Assembly: GCA_037951165.1 (NCBI GenBank)
Contig: JBBDHG010000019.1
Coordinates: 7,905,001 to 7,969,000 of the forward strand
From: Lophius americanus
Lineage: Eukaryota; Chordata; Actinopteri; Lophiiformes; Lophiidae
DNA length: 64,000 nt
Reading direction: 5' to 3'
The notes beneath the pieces were generated by a model. It was not told the DNA's origin. It made no database searches and saw only the letters and a program-made list of their open reading frames with translations. Below are positions 1 through 12,000 of this stretch, piece after piece. The position numbers were made by a program, and so were the translations under genes. The first letter of the stretch is position 1. The number at the start of each line of letters is the position of its first letter.

Positions 1-94
1 TTTTTTTTTCTTATCAAGATTGACAGATGAACATCTGCATCAGTGTTTGAGACTGGCTGTGATTAGAATGGAACCTGACATTCATGTTAATGTT

Positions 95-372
95 CCATGG
101 ACTTTTTTTCTCTGAAGAACCCAGTGAAGGTTATTTGATTATTATTGATTTCATTAATAGTGTTATTATTTATTTCCTGACTTTTTTTTTCTGTGAAGAA
201 CCCAGAAAGGGTTATTTGGTTATGTGTGGCTTTGTGGAAAACAATACATTTTTACTTTTAGGCACCCCTGCGATCGACACACTTTTTCTGTTACAAACTG
301 AACCCGGCCCCCCATCAGAGAAGGGAAAAGTTATGTGGCCCTCACAGGAAAAAGTTTTGGGACCCCTGTTGT
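95..372. repeat. Repeat-derived segment with possible hAT-like terminus
   Basis: Two related stretches (about 103-137 and 181-220) each carry a T-run followed by GAAGAACCCAG and GGTTATTTG, an imperfect local duplication. The segment ends at 349-368 with AAAGTTTTGGGACCCCTG. Its reverse complement begins CAGGGGTCCC, which resembles the terminal inverted repeat I recall for Charlie-type hAT transposons. The other end is not visible and may lie left of the window. The open frame at 84-374 is low complexity and I do not call it a gene. Confidence 0.3.
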
Positions 373-374
373 AG

Positions 375-780
375 AGTGTAATATCGTCAAAAGTCCACAC
401 AGGGGCAGATTGGGTCAGCCTGAAAGAGGCAGATGTAGATCAGGGTAGTCATGTTTGCAGTGGTGGACTGATTGGGGGGCTGGAAATAGATGGATTTGTT
501 TTTGTTCAATTTTGTGAAATGACAGGGATACAAATTCAGTCTCCATTTTATTCACTTGAGAGCAACTGAGCAAAAACTCATTTCAGGCTCCCTGTGGGCC
601 CAGATGCAAAAAGTTCCTTAAATCACATTTAATATAAACAGGCAACTCTCAGTAGTTATTCCATAGATAATATTTGTTGTTGAAATTTAGAATAACGAGT
701 CTTCAGAGTGTGTTGGCAGCTTGAATGAAGGGCTGAGGGCTGATTAGTCTCCTCCACCAGACGGGGATTAAGCTTTTAGG
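375..780. other. Upstream intergenic DNA, no gene seen
   Basis: AT-rich single-copy-looking DNA between the repeat and the lgalsl promoter. I see no coding exon, RNA gene or clear repeat in it. Confidence 0.4.
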
Positions 781-1110
781 CGCTCATTATTATGAAGCAT
801 ACGTCAGCACATATCCGCCCATCTCACCGAGAGCCTGAAAGGCACCCCATTGTAACGGCTGTGCTCCTTGTCCGGCCCGTGTCAGACGCGGAGACCCAGG
901 AACAGGAATATCCTCGTGAGTCAGTGCCACGACACTGACTGACACCCCACGCTCCTCGGCAGGCTGCCTCTGCGCCGATCACGAGCATCCTATGCTATTC
1001 TGCTCAAGATGGCGGTGCAGGCAGCGGAGAACGACGGGATAGTGAGTATTTGTGCTGCAAATAAACCGAGCCGGGGTTTTGCATGTGTCGCTATTTCTCT
1101 TCTATTCGTG
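780..1110 (+). promoter_or_regulatory. lgalsl: lgalsl promoter / CpG-rich 5' region
   Basis: Base composition shifts from AT-rich to GC- and CpG-rich around the first coding exon (for example 855-925 and 955-1040), as expected for a CpG-island promoter. No TATA box is evident at a convincing distance. The start codon at 1009 has A at -3 and G at +4, a good vertebrate initiation context. The transcription start is not determined. Confidence 0.5.
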
Positions 1111-4100
1111 GGGATGTGATGATCCGGCGCTGATGGTAAGGCGGGGTGCATTCACGGCGCATGGAGGCTCCTCTTACATCCGACACCGGAGAGGGAATCC
1201 GATATGTTGGTCGTGAAGTGTAGCAGTTTTGCTTAATGTGCGTGTTAGGACGCTTATTTACGGTGTGATCTCGTGTGGCTCTCATCTTGGTAGTTTCAGG
1301 TCTTTCGCACCGCGTGCAAAGCCACAACGTGTTTTTAAAAAAATAATAATAATCGGGCCTGCAGCCTTAGATTGGCTCTTAAACCTCAGAATTTCCCAGA
1401 AGAATCCGAGCTGATGGCTTAAATGACTGTGTGTATCCTGTGTGTTTTGTCACTGGTGCTGAAGAATGTGGAGGATGAGCGTCTGAACGAATCGCTGGAG
1501 AACCCCGGCCTCATTTCACCTGACAAGGAGGATCTATCACGTCTGCTGGTATGAAAGATGCCTCAGCGCGCCTTTACGCATCACTGTAGGATCACCCCAC
1601 ATTGTATTTAATCATTTCTTTGTACTTTGCACAGACGGTGCCATTCAGCGGACGCATTAGAGGCGGAATGCGACCAGGCAAGAAGATCATAGTGATGGGC
1701 ATTGTCGACCTGGAGCCAGAGAGGTAAGATAACGCACAACAATGCAATGCAGACACCTCCTCATCTACAGCCTGGCTTTATCTCCCTGACCAATGTCATG
1801 CAACTAACGTGCTTGCTGGCTGATTTTGCATAAGGGCTTTTTGTTCTGAAGCATGTTTGACCTGAATAGGCAGCTCCAGGATGTTTAGACCAAAGCATGG
1901 CCATTCACAGAGAATGGTGGCTACTCATATATGCAGACAGGGCGTTCCCCAAAAAAGCAGTGGGGAAAGAGAGGCAGAGTTGTAAGGGTGTGTCCTTACT
2001 TGGAAACTTGTATCAAATTTGGTTGAAAGCTCTCCATGATCTCATCTCAAGTTCTGTGGCTGCTGTTGGCACAGAATTCATGCTAATGTTCATGGGAATG
2101 TTCTTCTTCGGGGATTCAGAATCCGTTACTTATTTCATTTATTGACAGTTTGTCCCCGAGGTCTTCCGTGCGCTCTTGCAGAAAGATGGCCGCATGCAAA
2201 AAAGCACAGATGCAGGAGGTTGCTAAACCAAAACAAGAAGTAGGGATTATCTATAATTAACACACAAATGTTTTTTTTCTTACGCAGCAGCAGTGGGATT
2301 ATGCAGTATGATTATTCTCAGATTAGTGTTTTGGATTCGTATGCCTGCCCGTCTGACTCACAATCCTCTGTTTACTTCCCCTCCAGCTTTGATGTGAGTC
2401 TGACCTGCGGCCGTGACTCAGAGAAGGGGGATATCCCGAACGACGTGGCCCTGAAGCTCAGAGCCCGCTTCACGGACCGCCAGTTTCTTCGCAGTGCCCG
2501 TGTCTCTGGGAAATGGGTAGGAGAGGAGGCATCCACTGCCTACTTTCCCTTCATCCCCGATCAGCCCTTTAGGGTAAAGATCCTCTTTTTTTTAGCATTC
2601 ATAATACCCTAAATGTATGTGGCTGATGGTTGTGTTGATATTCTAATGTTCACAAGAGAGTTCAGGTGCAGTTGGTAATTATTCTTGATTGTATGAGAAA
2701 AGTGGAATGCTCCTTCCCTTGGTATCCTTCTCCTTCAGAGATACTCCTCATTTCCTGGTTCCACTTTTTAAATCGTAATATTCTCCACCACAAACAAAGA
2801 GAGGAAGGGCGATATAGATTTTGGTTCCATTCGTCCTTCTGACTTTGAGTCATGTTTGGTTTTTGGTACACAACTCTAAAACAATGTATATTACCTCATG
2901 GAACTTTCTACACACAACAACCAAGTATTGAAGTGCTCTTTGCTATTTTGGGAGTGTTGTCTTTTTTATTTTGTCTGTTTCTTTGGTTACAAGTTGGACA
3001 TAGCACCTTTTGTTGGTTGGTTTATTTTCCTAAGCAGTTCTAAAATACTCTTCCATATTTTTTGAAAAACCTTGTACACACAACAAAACCTTGTACACAC
3101 AACAACCAAATAGCTTCATGCTCATTCTGAGAGTTTGATTGGCCTCAAATGAGTTTCCCTGGCATAAATCAAGAGTTCTTTGGTATCTTTTCTCAAAACT
3201 GTCTTATTGGAGTTATGCCCTTTTGGTTTTCTTTTTCTTGTTTGCTTCGGCTGTTTACTTCCGAGGTCGCCACAGCAGACCATCCGCCTCCATCCAAACT
3301 TACCTCCGAGAACTTTCTGGCTAACAGTACCAATGAAAGTATTTGTTTACAGAGCCTCGGCGGATTCAGTTTGGAAAGATGTTTCTTGTTCCGCATATTG
3401 ATTTAGCATAGATTCTGCATTGGATGGCCTTCTTGACACAACCTTCCCCATTTATCCGGGCTCGCTACTGGCACTAGAAGCCCCTTGGCTGGGTTGAGGT
3501 ATGCCCTATTGGTTTTTGGGAATTTTAAGCATGTTTTAAATCATTTCAACAGAAATTTCAACTTATCTCTGCCTTTCTTCTGAAATGCACCTGTTGCTTC
3601 CATTGGATCATATTTGGAAATCATTCCTGTATTCCATTGTTGTGATTTACGGATACGACCTTACAAAGAAGGTCCAGAGTAACTACAATGTCTGCTCCAT
3701 TTCAAAACTTAAAGAAGAGTCCGTCTGCTGAGCGAGGGTTTTAGTGCTCGTTTGGTGCTTTGTGGAAAATGATGTACCTGCAACTACTCCAAGAATAGCT
3801 GACTGATTTTGAACCAGGATTATTGTATTATAAACTTTAAAGTTTGTCATAAAGACCCATCACATCTATGTATCCATAGATTTACTTTGGTCTTATAATG
3901 CTAATCACAAGAAGAAGGAATTATGGTGAAGACATCAAAACAAGATTTACATTGAAGAAAATATGCTGACATGGAAATAGGAGCCTTGAATACTTAGCCT
4001 TGAAAGCTGAAGGGTCCTTCAAAACAACGTCATAAGACTGACTTGTTCTTATAGTTTGTATTTTTTGTTTATTCGTGTGAGTGGTGATACATGTGATCCA

Positions 4101-7100
4101 GTGCAAACAAGAAAAATACACAGCAGAAGATTGCGTACATACAAAAATTGTACACTAACACAAAGGCGGGCAAATCATGGTGATGTGAAATTGGAAGAGA
4201 CTGCAATATTTTGAGAAGTATTTCCTCAAAGCCAGTCATACAGTATGATCCATTTTTATACAAACTATCAATGATGGGGCTGCACCTTTATTGCCGCCTG
4301 CATAATTTATAAACCCTACAAAGGCATCATGGGGGTTCATTAGTGTTGCTCTTCTGAGACGTCATCGGAGCTACTGGCAGTGCCGAATCAACTGTCTGTA
4401 TAAATGAAGCGAGCTGGTGAGGCTGTAGGAAGGAACATGATTGTGACTTTTTTTTCTTATTTGTGTTACCTTTAACCAGAACTTGTTTATAATATGACCC
4501 AGTGGCAGCATGTATATGCTTAAGATTAAGGGGCCAAGGATAGAGCCCTGGGGGACAGCAAATGGGCAACTGAGGAGGAGTCTTTGATAAGTCTGATTTT
4601 TTGGGGGCATATTAAATTATGTGAAGACTTACTGAACAGAATTATGTAACTTGATAAAACCAAAAAAGTCTAATAAAAGTCAAAAGTCAAAGTTTTCTAA
4701 AAAAATCTGCTTTAGAAAAAGGTTGGACTAAACTAATCATAATTTCAATATAAATCAGATTTTTCTTCTTATTTACGGTTTATAAAGGTGCTTGACAAAA
4801 ACTTTTTTTGTTGTTCTACGACACATTTAGAATTTCTAAGATTAATAAATGCCCATAATAAATAAAATATCAAACGCAATGATTTTTTTTTTTCTTGGTA
4901 AGTAAATTATTGGCTTGAAAAAGCAGGTGAATTAAAAAAAAATAAATAGATGCTGTTTTACAATCCAACTCCTTTAAAATTAGCTGAAGAACAGTACCAG
5001 TAGTATTTAATCTAGAATAGGATTCACAGAAGAACAGCCAGCTTTTATTTCAAGTTACAAAGCTCAAACATTTCAACCCTTTTTGTACAAGTAATTATTT
5101 AATTTAACTTGTTGGTCAAGTAGGCACATAGCATAAAAATATCAAACTAACGGTGAATACAGATGATTTGCAGTGTCCACTTAAATACCTACCTGTACAC
5201 ACCGTTAAAAATGAGATAATATGTGAAAGACGAACTCCCGTTGGCAGAACCCACCAAGATTATTTCCTGTTTTATCTCACTTCAGTTTTGAATGGGTTTG
5301 CATTTTTAAATTTTTGGTAAAGATATATTTGAATTGAATTGCCTGGTGGTTTGGCAAATTTTTTAAACCAACTCATGAATTCTTCATGGGCAAAATGATT
5401 AATTGATATATTAAAAAAAAACATTTATAGATACGTTAGAGTGAAAACACTGTATTTAAATTTATTCAACTTGTGAAATGGGTGTGGGTCTCAGCAGAAA
5501 TGTTATTTTCCTTTGCAGTTTAGATGTAAGTGTAAGTCGTTGTTTTTTTCCTGAACCCAGGCTGTATTCTGTATTTTTTTTGTTGTGGTGCGTCAGCTGC
5601 ATCAGCGGCAGCATCAGTGGCGCTGAATTGATGAAGTGGGGGGTTGAGCAGCTGCTCCTATGCATTATGAGTAATTCCCAAATGACCTGGGGACTTGTTA
5701 GCCTGGTCTGCATGCATAGAATATTCTGCTCTAATAATTCTAAATATGCACATTAGTAACACATATTTCACTAAAACCCGATTTATTTAAATCTATGAAG
5801 GAACCAATAAGCCTTTAAACAGGAGAGAGGTATTCGCGGGATTCGGCTCCTTGTTTAAGTCTCATTGTTTGTTGATGGAGTGTGACTTGACCTGTCCAGC
5901 AGGTCAGGACAACAGTGATGCTGTAAAAAGCTGTTGGCTGCAGATTTAGGTCGCTGTCATCAGAACTCCCCCATGAATTCTGCAGCATGTGGAGACCAGA
6001 TGATCTGCTGTGGTTTCATAGCAGGACGGCTTAATTCTGTCACACAGTTCATGGAAACTGCCTCAGGAGAAGGCATCACACCTACAAGTTTATTTCAGTC
6101 CAAACCCTCACACTTTAACATTTTAGTCTTTGGACTGTTGAAGTTCATGGCTTTTTAAGTAAATGTGAGATGGACTTGTATTTTGGTTTTAAAAAGCTGT
6201 TGAGAGACCTATAAAGCCAACCAACAGTGTTTCCTACAGAATTTAAAGAAACTGGGGGGGGTTAACCCCAGACGATCTGGGGAGGTCAGACGGGCTCTCG
6301 GAGGAAATTTTTTTTATCCTTTTTAATGCATCTATCTGGTGCACATCAACTGATAATAAAATAAAAAAAGCCTCAATTATAGTTAAATTATCCAAAATAT
6401 GAATTGAAATATCACCATAAATTCCAACTTATATAACCACCAGCTGGTCAGGCTGCTGCTGGCAGGAGGTTCCCAGTGCCAACTGGACCAGTGTGAGGTC
6501 CAAGACCATTACCGACCCACCACCAAATAAGTCCTGCTGGATGATGATGCATTACGTTCTCCAGAGCGTCTCCAGATTCTATCACACCTGCCACATGACC
6601 TTAGTTTGAACTTGCTCTCAGCTGTGAAGAGAACGGGGCACCCATGGAGACCAACCAATTCTGTTGTTCTCTGGTGAACACCAATTGAGCTCCACATGCT
6701 GGGCTGTGAGCACAGGTCCCCATAGACGACGTTGGGCCAACAGGCCAACTGTATGCAGTCTGTTCCTGACAGTTTTGTTAAAAACATCACACCAGTAGCC
6801 CACTGAAGGTAGTTTTGTAGAGATCCATCAGTGCTCCTCCTGTTCCTCCTCACACTGAGGAGCAGGTACCAGTCTTGCTGTTGGGTTGTTGTCCTTCAAC
6901 GTCTCTTGACATCTCCTCCATGCTCTTGGGACCGTACTTGGAGACAAAGAAAACTTGCAACTGCACGCAGGGATAAATCCTGGAAGAGTTGGACTACCTG
7001 TGCAGCGTCATTGGGCTGCAGGTATTGCCTCATATCACAAGTAGTGACAAAAACACCAGCAGAACACAAAACTAGAGAAAAGTCGGTCAGGAAAGATAAG

Positions 7101-8412
7101 CAGAGAGAGATGGATTGTGGCCACCACCTGCGGAACCATTCCCTTTTGGGGGTTGTCATGCTTTTGCATTTCCATGCACCTGATGTCACTTTCATTTGCA
7201 ACAAAACAGATGAAACTGATTCACCATCACTTGTAACAGTAATAGATATAAAAAATAGAGAGAATTAGTTGTTTGCACATCAAGTGACAGAGATACTGGA
7301 ACAGGATTATTGTGTTGGTTAATCAACATAATAAATATAAGCGTAAATGGGAAAACAATTTGTGCACATTTGTTTCACAGGATATGGTTTTTATAAGGTG
7401 AGGAAAATTGCACATCCTGTACCCCCATCTGACTAGATCCAAACCCTAGACAGCGTAAGCAACCAGTGAACCAAGCAGCTAAATAACTCCTCAGCTGTTG
7501 GTGGATCCAAAAAGAAGGAATGCACCAATATTAATATTAAATTTGCCAGTAGACCAGACTCGCAGCGAATGCTGATGTTTCACCATGTTGTTTGGATATC
7601 TGTGTTTATGAGTGACTAATCTCTGAGTCAGTGTAACAAGGTGATAATATTTTAATGCTGTTGTTAAAAAATTGTAGTTGTTGCTTTGATCGTTATTTGT
7701 TTGTTTTTTTATGTCCCGGGCATAACTCGGGAAGCATTAAAACATTTTTTGAAGGAACTTGGTTAGTATGCGAAACAAACTTTTGGGATTTCTAACGTTT
7801 TTATTTTTCTCTTTTTATTGAGAAACGTTCTTGTTGTTTTTTATAGAGTATAGAGTTTTTGTCCAGATCATAACTTTAAAACAATTTCTTTTATCTTCAA
7901 GAAATTGTGCATGCGTGTCAACCCTTTTTCTCCAGGGGCAACTTTGCTGTTCAATTAAAAAATCTTGTAAATTAGATAAAAATCCTCCCAAAAACTTCTC
8001 AACTGAGTTAAGTGAAATTTGACACACTTTGAAGGGGCCTGATTTGTTTCCATATCATTACTGGTTTCTTCAATTTGCCTATTTTAACATCTTAGCAGGG
8101 GCTGTGGGGAGATTGAATTCCCCGATGGCTCTTGTTTCCTGTGTGATTATACATTTTAAAAGTGCTATTCTTAATCTGAAATGTTTGGCTAATGTGTCAT
8201 CTGATTTTCTATTTCCTCTCTGTGTTTTTCCTTTCTTTTTCTCCATCTTCTGTCTCTCCTCCCTGCAGATTGAGATCCACTGCGAGCACCAGAGGTTCCG
8301 GATATTCGTGGACGGACACCAGCTCTTTGACTTTTATCACAAAGTAAAATCTTTGTCCTCTATCGACACGGTACGGATACAAGGAGATCTACAGATCACC
8401 AAGCTTGGATAA
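1009..8412 (+). CDS. lgalsl: Galectin-related protein (lgalsl), 5 coding exons
   Basis: Coding exons: 1009-1041, 1465-1548, 1635-1723, 2387-2573, 8269-8412. All introns are GT-AG and the frames join exactly, giving 178 residues (human LGALSL is about 172). Residues 1-43 are a variable N-terminal tail; a single galectin-type beta-sandwich domain follows to the C-terminus. Diagnostic stretches are GGMRPGKKIIVMGIVDL (exon 3), YFPFIPDQPFR (end of exon 4) and FRIFVDGHQLFDFYHK (exon 5), with the terminal DLQITKLG. The family is cytosolic, lacks a signal peptide, and has lost most lactose-contact residues; the canonical HxNxR signature is absent here too (LKLRARF). Residue 112 is a Trp in SGKWVGEE, near the usual galectin Trp. 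Intron 4 (about 5.7 kb) holds LINE and Tc1 relics. Whether it is the a or b teleost paralogue cannot be told. The assignment is very secure. Confidence 0.95.
4371..4612 (-). mobile_element. L2-type LINE reverse transcriptase relic
   Basis: The minus-strand translation contains FAVPQGSILGPLILSIYMLP followed by LGHIINK. This is the VPQGSxLGP block preceding the catalytic YADD box of non-LTR (L2/CR1-like) reverse transcriptases. The YADD box itself is not recognisable downstream and the frame is damaged, so this is a short dead fragment inside lgalsl intron 4. Confidence 0.75.
6430..7320 (-). mobile_element. Tc1-like DNA transposon relic (transposase on minus strand)
   Basis: The minus-strand frame at 6509-6853 includes VLFTAESKFKLRSCGRCDR followed by IWRRSGERNAS. 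This corresponds to the Tc1 transposase FTDESRF...RVWRRxGER block that carries the second catalytic Asp of the DDE triad. Here that Asp is Ala (FTAES), so the element is catalytically dead. The flanking nucleotides to about 7320 resemble the N-terminal-coding half and end of a common fish Tc1 family I recognise by eye, without an intact frame. The boundaries are approximate. Confidence 0.75.
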
Positions 8413-11400
8413 CCTCCCACTCCCTCTGCTCTGCAAGTCACATGCGAAGCAAGGACTCACAGATGACCACACATACGTGCTTGTTACGCCATCATCCAAC
8501 ACCCATCATGGAACACTGCAGCAACATAAGAACTGGAAAAAGGCTCCGTTGGTGACATGTTTGGAGTTCTTCTGCTACATTACATTAATTTCCCTCCATT
8601 CCTTTTTATTTAAGCAGGTTCTCATGAAGGTGTTTTGAGGGTAAATGTTTTTGCTCCATTTTCAGGTTTTTCTCTCTGTAGACCCAGTTTTGTCATATCA
8701 GGGATCTCACGGCTAATTAACAGCACATCCATTTTGTATGTTGCGTCCTCTGGGAATACTGATTTACTGTCTTCAAGGATAGGAAAATATCTCTGATGTT
8801 ATAGAAACCAGTTTCTCAGGAAAAATATCTACATATTAGCTGCAAATATAAATGAAAACTGGTGTTCAAGGGTAAAAATCTCCAAATTTTCTGAAAGTTT
8901 TGTTTCTGCAGCATATGGGCATATAAGAATCTTCTAAAATCATTTGGATAAACTGGAGTGGCATGTTGACCGAGCTTCGAAGAGACACAGATTACAGTTT
9001 GTGAAAAATATTTTCTCAGCTGAGATAGTTGGTGTAAATGGATTGGCTTCGAGCTTTGTTAATTCTTGTTATGTGAGCCTTAACTACTTCCCACGAGGAA
9101 ATTTTCATAAAACTGGTCAAGAGCAAACTATTGCAGTCTGTTTGATTTCGCTCAACCAGGCTGGTTGTGTATTAATTGTTCCGGTTATTGTCTAAATCTC
9201 AATCCTCTGACTGCAATAGAGTGCAGTGCCACACCCTATTTCCTCTGTGCTAATGCATCTCCAACTCTGTAATGCCCTCCCTTTGGTTTATCCAGGTTTT
9301 TATGGTAACGGGTTGCAGTCTAAAAATATTCTCAAACTTCAACATTACATAAGCTCCCTCATTTCTATACGCAGTTGTGTAGGGCACCCGACTCGTGGTG
9401 GTCACGTAGTGTCAATAATATCTCAAAATAAGGATTTTATTATGAACAGATGTGTTGGAATACATCCAATACTGTACACTGTGATCATGGTCTCCTGACT
9501 GCTGCAGTGTGGAAACTCCTGCTCCGCTGTCCCACTCACTCGAACATTAATCCATGCAAGCCTCATCTGAATTGTACACATAACCAATATGCATATCCTC
9601 GAAAACACCCATCATATTTAAAGAACGTGTTTTCAAATGTTTGCACGATATAAAACCTTTAGTTGCATTCAGTAGCGGGGATGGAAGCAGAACAAGATCC
9701 TGAAGGTATTTTGAATGTATACTATTTATGTTTCCATAGTATCATTGAAGATATACAGGTAGTGATGCACAAAATTAATACTTGACGTCAGTGTTTTGGT
9801 GGTATGGCTGGTGTTGTTATAGTCCGTTTTCAGGATGTTTTGTGTGTTTCTAGCGTTACTTTTTCCTTAATCATTCCACATGATCGTCTGATGCAGGCAG
9901 ATGTGATCAAGCCCTGTTTAGGACAGTAAGCAGGTTTTTACTATTCTAACACTATTCCTTCAATCCATTTGCATTGCTATGTTTAAAGACTTTTCACTGT
10001 AGGTGACTCTTCTCCTTCATTGAGACACAGAAATAATAAAGTCACAGTAGTAGTAGAAAAAAGCAGTTACAAGCAAACCTTTAGTATGCAGAGTGTTACA
10101 TTCAGTTAAACACGAACAGTAGTAACTAAAGATGTTTTGGTACCACTTTCTACTGTAATAAAGGGTTTATAAGATATAATTTATTCATATAGAGTAATGA
10201 TTTTCTTTCATAGAACAGTCTAAACCTTGAATAGATCTTATGTTTTGGCTTGTTGGGTTGTAAAAACTTGCTTTTGTGTCTTTTTATGCTTATAATAAAC
10301 ATTGATTCTGCAGTTCTAAGTGATAAGATATCAAGAAGAAAGTTTTGCAATGTATCAATTCATCCATTATCAATGTAGTCTGCATGGAAAGCAAAAAAAA
10401 TGAAGCTATGATCTGACAAATCTCAACCTGTCGAGCAAAATGTTTTTCCCATTAATGGCTTGTGTGATCCCTAAAACTCATTTCTTCCGACTAGTTGTTA
10501 AACGGTAATCATCCCCGAGACTGTTATTATAAACTTAAAAACTTTGACAAGAAAAGCTCGGCCAGGTTAGAGTTTTGGAGCAAAGACAAGCTAATTAAGG
10601 TTTCCAACCAACCTTTGCTGTTGTGATTATGGAGTAAGTCAAAACATCTGTGTGGACTCACTCCCCTGCAGGGCACCCTGTAATTGATGCTCAGCATAAT
10701 GAAGCTTGCTTTAGATATCTGCACAGACATTAAGAAAGCCTCTGTCTTTGGTAACCACATTGCTGTCATCAGTGCACAGTAGAATGCAGCATTCATCAAA
10801 ACAGGGGGAGGTAGCTTTGCAGTATTTATTGGTTTCTTGCATGTATCATAAGGCTGCCTCATTGAGACAGACTGATCCGGACTCAACTTATCCTGGTCGG
10901 TCAGACAGTCTTCCTCAGCTCCTAGTTTCCCCCTGGCAAGCGATCATTTATTTTGAACACAAACAGGAAATGGGTTCAATATGATAAGAGTGGGTAGTGA
11001 GTATCTTTGAAAAGAAGTCAGCCAATGTGATGTGTCATAACTCCACTATTCCAACAGAACAAATATGTACAAATAATGTGTAGTTGTGTGTGGGTTTTTT
11101 TATATACTGTTTTGTGACCATCCTTTTGTAACATTTTCTGTAATTACATGTTAATACACACCAAGTGCATAATTTGGATATAAGTCATCGTTGTGCGTGT
11201 GGAAACTACATGTTAAAATCTAACGCAGGTTTTGGCTCACACGTTGAGCCATGCTAGTAGCAGCTAACGACTAACGGTGGTAGTACCGATGCTATGAATT
11301 ATGGGAGAAGGAGATGAACGATTCAAAGTAAAGGGCTTGAAACAGGAAGTGAGTGATCTGCATGTGTGTATGTTATTATGTCAAAGTGTGTGTGCTTGAG

Positions 11401-12000
11401 CTGTGTGTTTTGCACAGTTCAACTCTGCATAAGCATTCTTTTGTAAAACTGTTTTCCAGCTGTGTTTTGTTGCTTTGCAGTTGCTGTGGAGCAAGTACAT
11501 GATGAGCTAATGGTATTTGGTACTTGTGCACTTTAAAAAAAACAACGGCATGAGTGACTCACAATTGCTTAGAAATACTTTTAAACCTGTCTCGCTCTGA
11601 AAACCTCAGTATATATTGAGTGTCTTTTTTAAATTTAGCTTTGAATACACCAGGCCCTACTCAGTGATCTCATAAGGCACTCTGGAACAGTCCAGAAAGA
11701 AAAAGAGAAATTAGAATTCTTGGTCTGAACTGTAATTTGAGTTCTTCACTCTTCCAAACTGAATGTCTCTCTCTTTGATTGTAATCTGATGACAAATACC
11801 CCAGGGAGAAAACGTAATATTCTCTGCAGTCATCATACTTTATACAAATAAACGACCTTCCGGGTCCTTAATTAAAAGAATTGAGATGTAAGAGATATTG
11901 TTCCTTTGATCCAGGTCTATATGTTAACCCTGTTTTTGGATGTAAATATTTTTGAATATGGTGTAATCTATATGAAGAATACAAAGCCAGCAGAAAGCAT
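8413..12000 (+). other. lgalsl: Probable long 3' UTR of lgalsl, then intergenic
   Basis: No coding exon follows the lgalsl stop. The LGALSL 3' UTR is long in other vertebrates as I recall. AATAAA hexamers at 10035-10040 and 11847-11852 are possible ends. Transcript data would be needed to set the true 3' end. No recognisable repeat dominates this stretch. Confidence 0.4.
11847..11852 (+). terminator. Candidate lgalsl poly(A) signal (AATAAA)
   Basis: A canonical hexamer about 3.4 kb after the stop codon; an alternative sits at 10035-10040. Chance occurrence is possible in AT-rich DNA. Confidence 0.3.

Larger units (their letters stand above)
2574..8268 (+). other. lgalsl: lgalsl intron 4, repeat-bearing
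   Basis: A 5.7-kb intron. It contains a duplicated short block at 3067-3108 (ACCTTGTACACACAACA twice), an L2-type reverse transcriptase relic (minus strand, about 4371-4612) and a Tc1-like transposase relic (minus strand, about 6430-7320). The stretch 7680-8100 has no recognised identity. No additional exon of lgalsl was found in it. Confidence 0.6.

Noticed and set aside
84..374. 96-codon open frame near the left edge
   Set aside because: Low-complexity Phe/Ile-rich translation of T-runs in repeat DNA, with no splice context or family match.
7680..8100. Possible gene or named repeat before lgalsl exon 5
   Set aside because: Open frames are short and T-rich. The stretch may be a repeat, but I cannot place it in a family.
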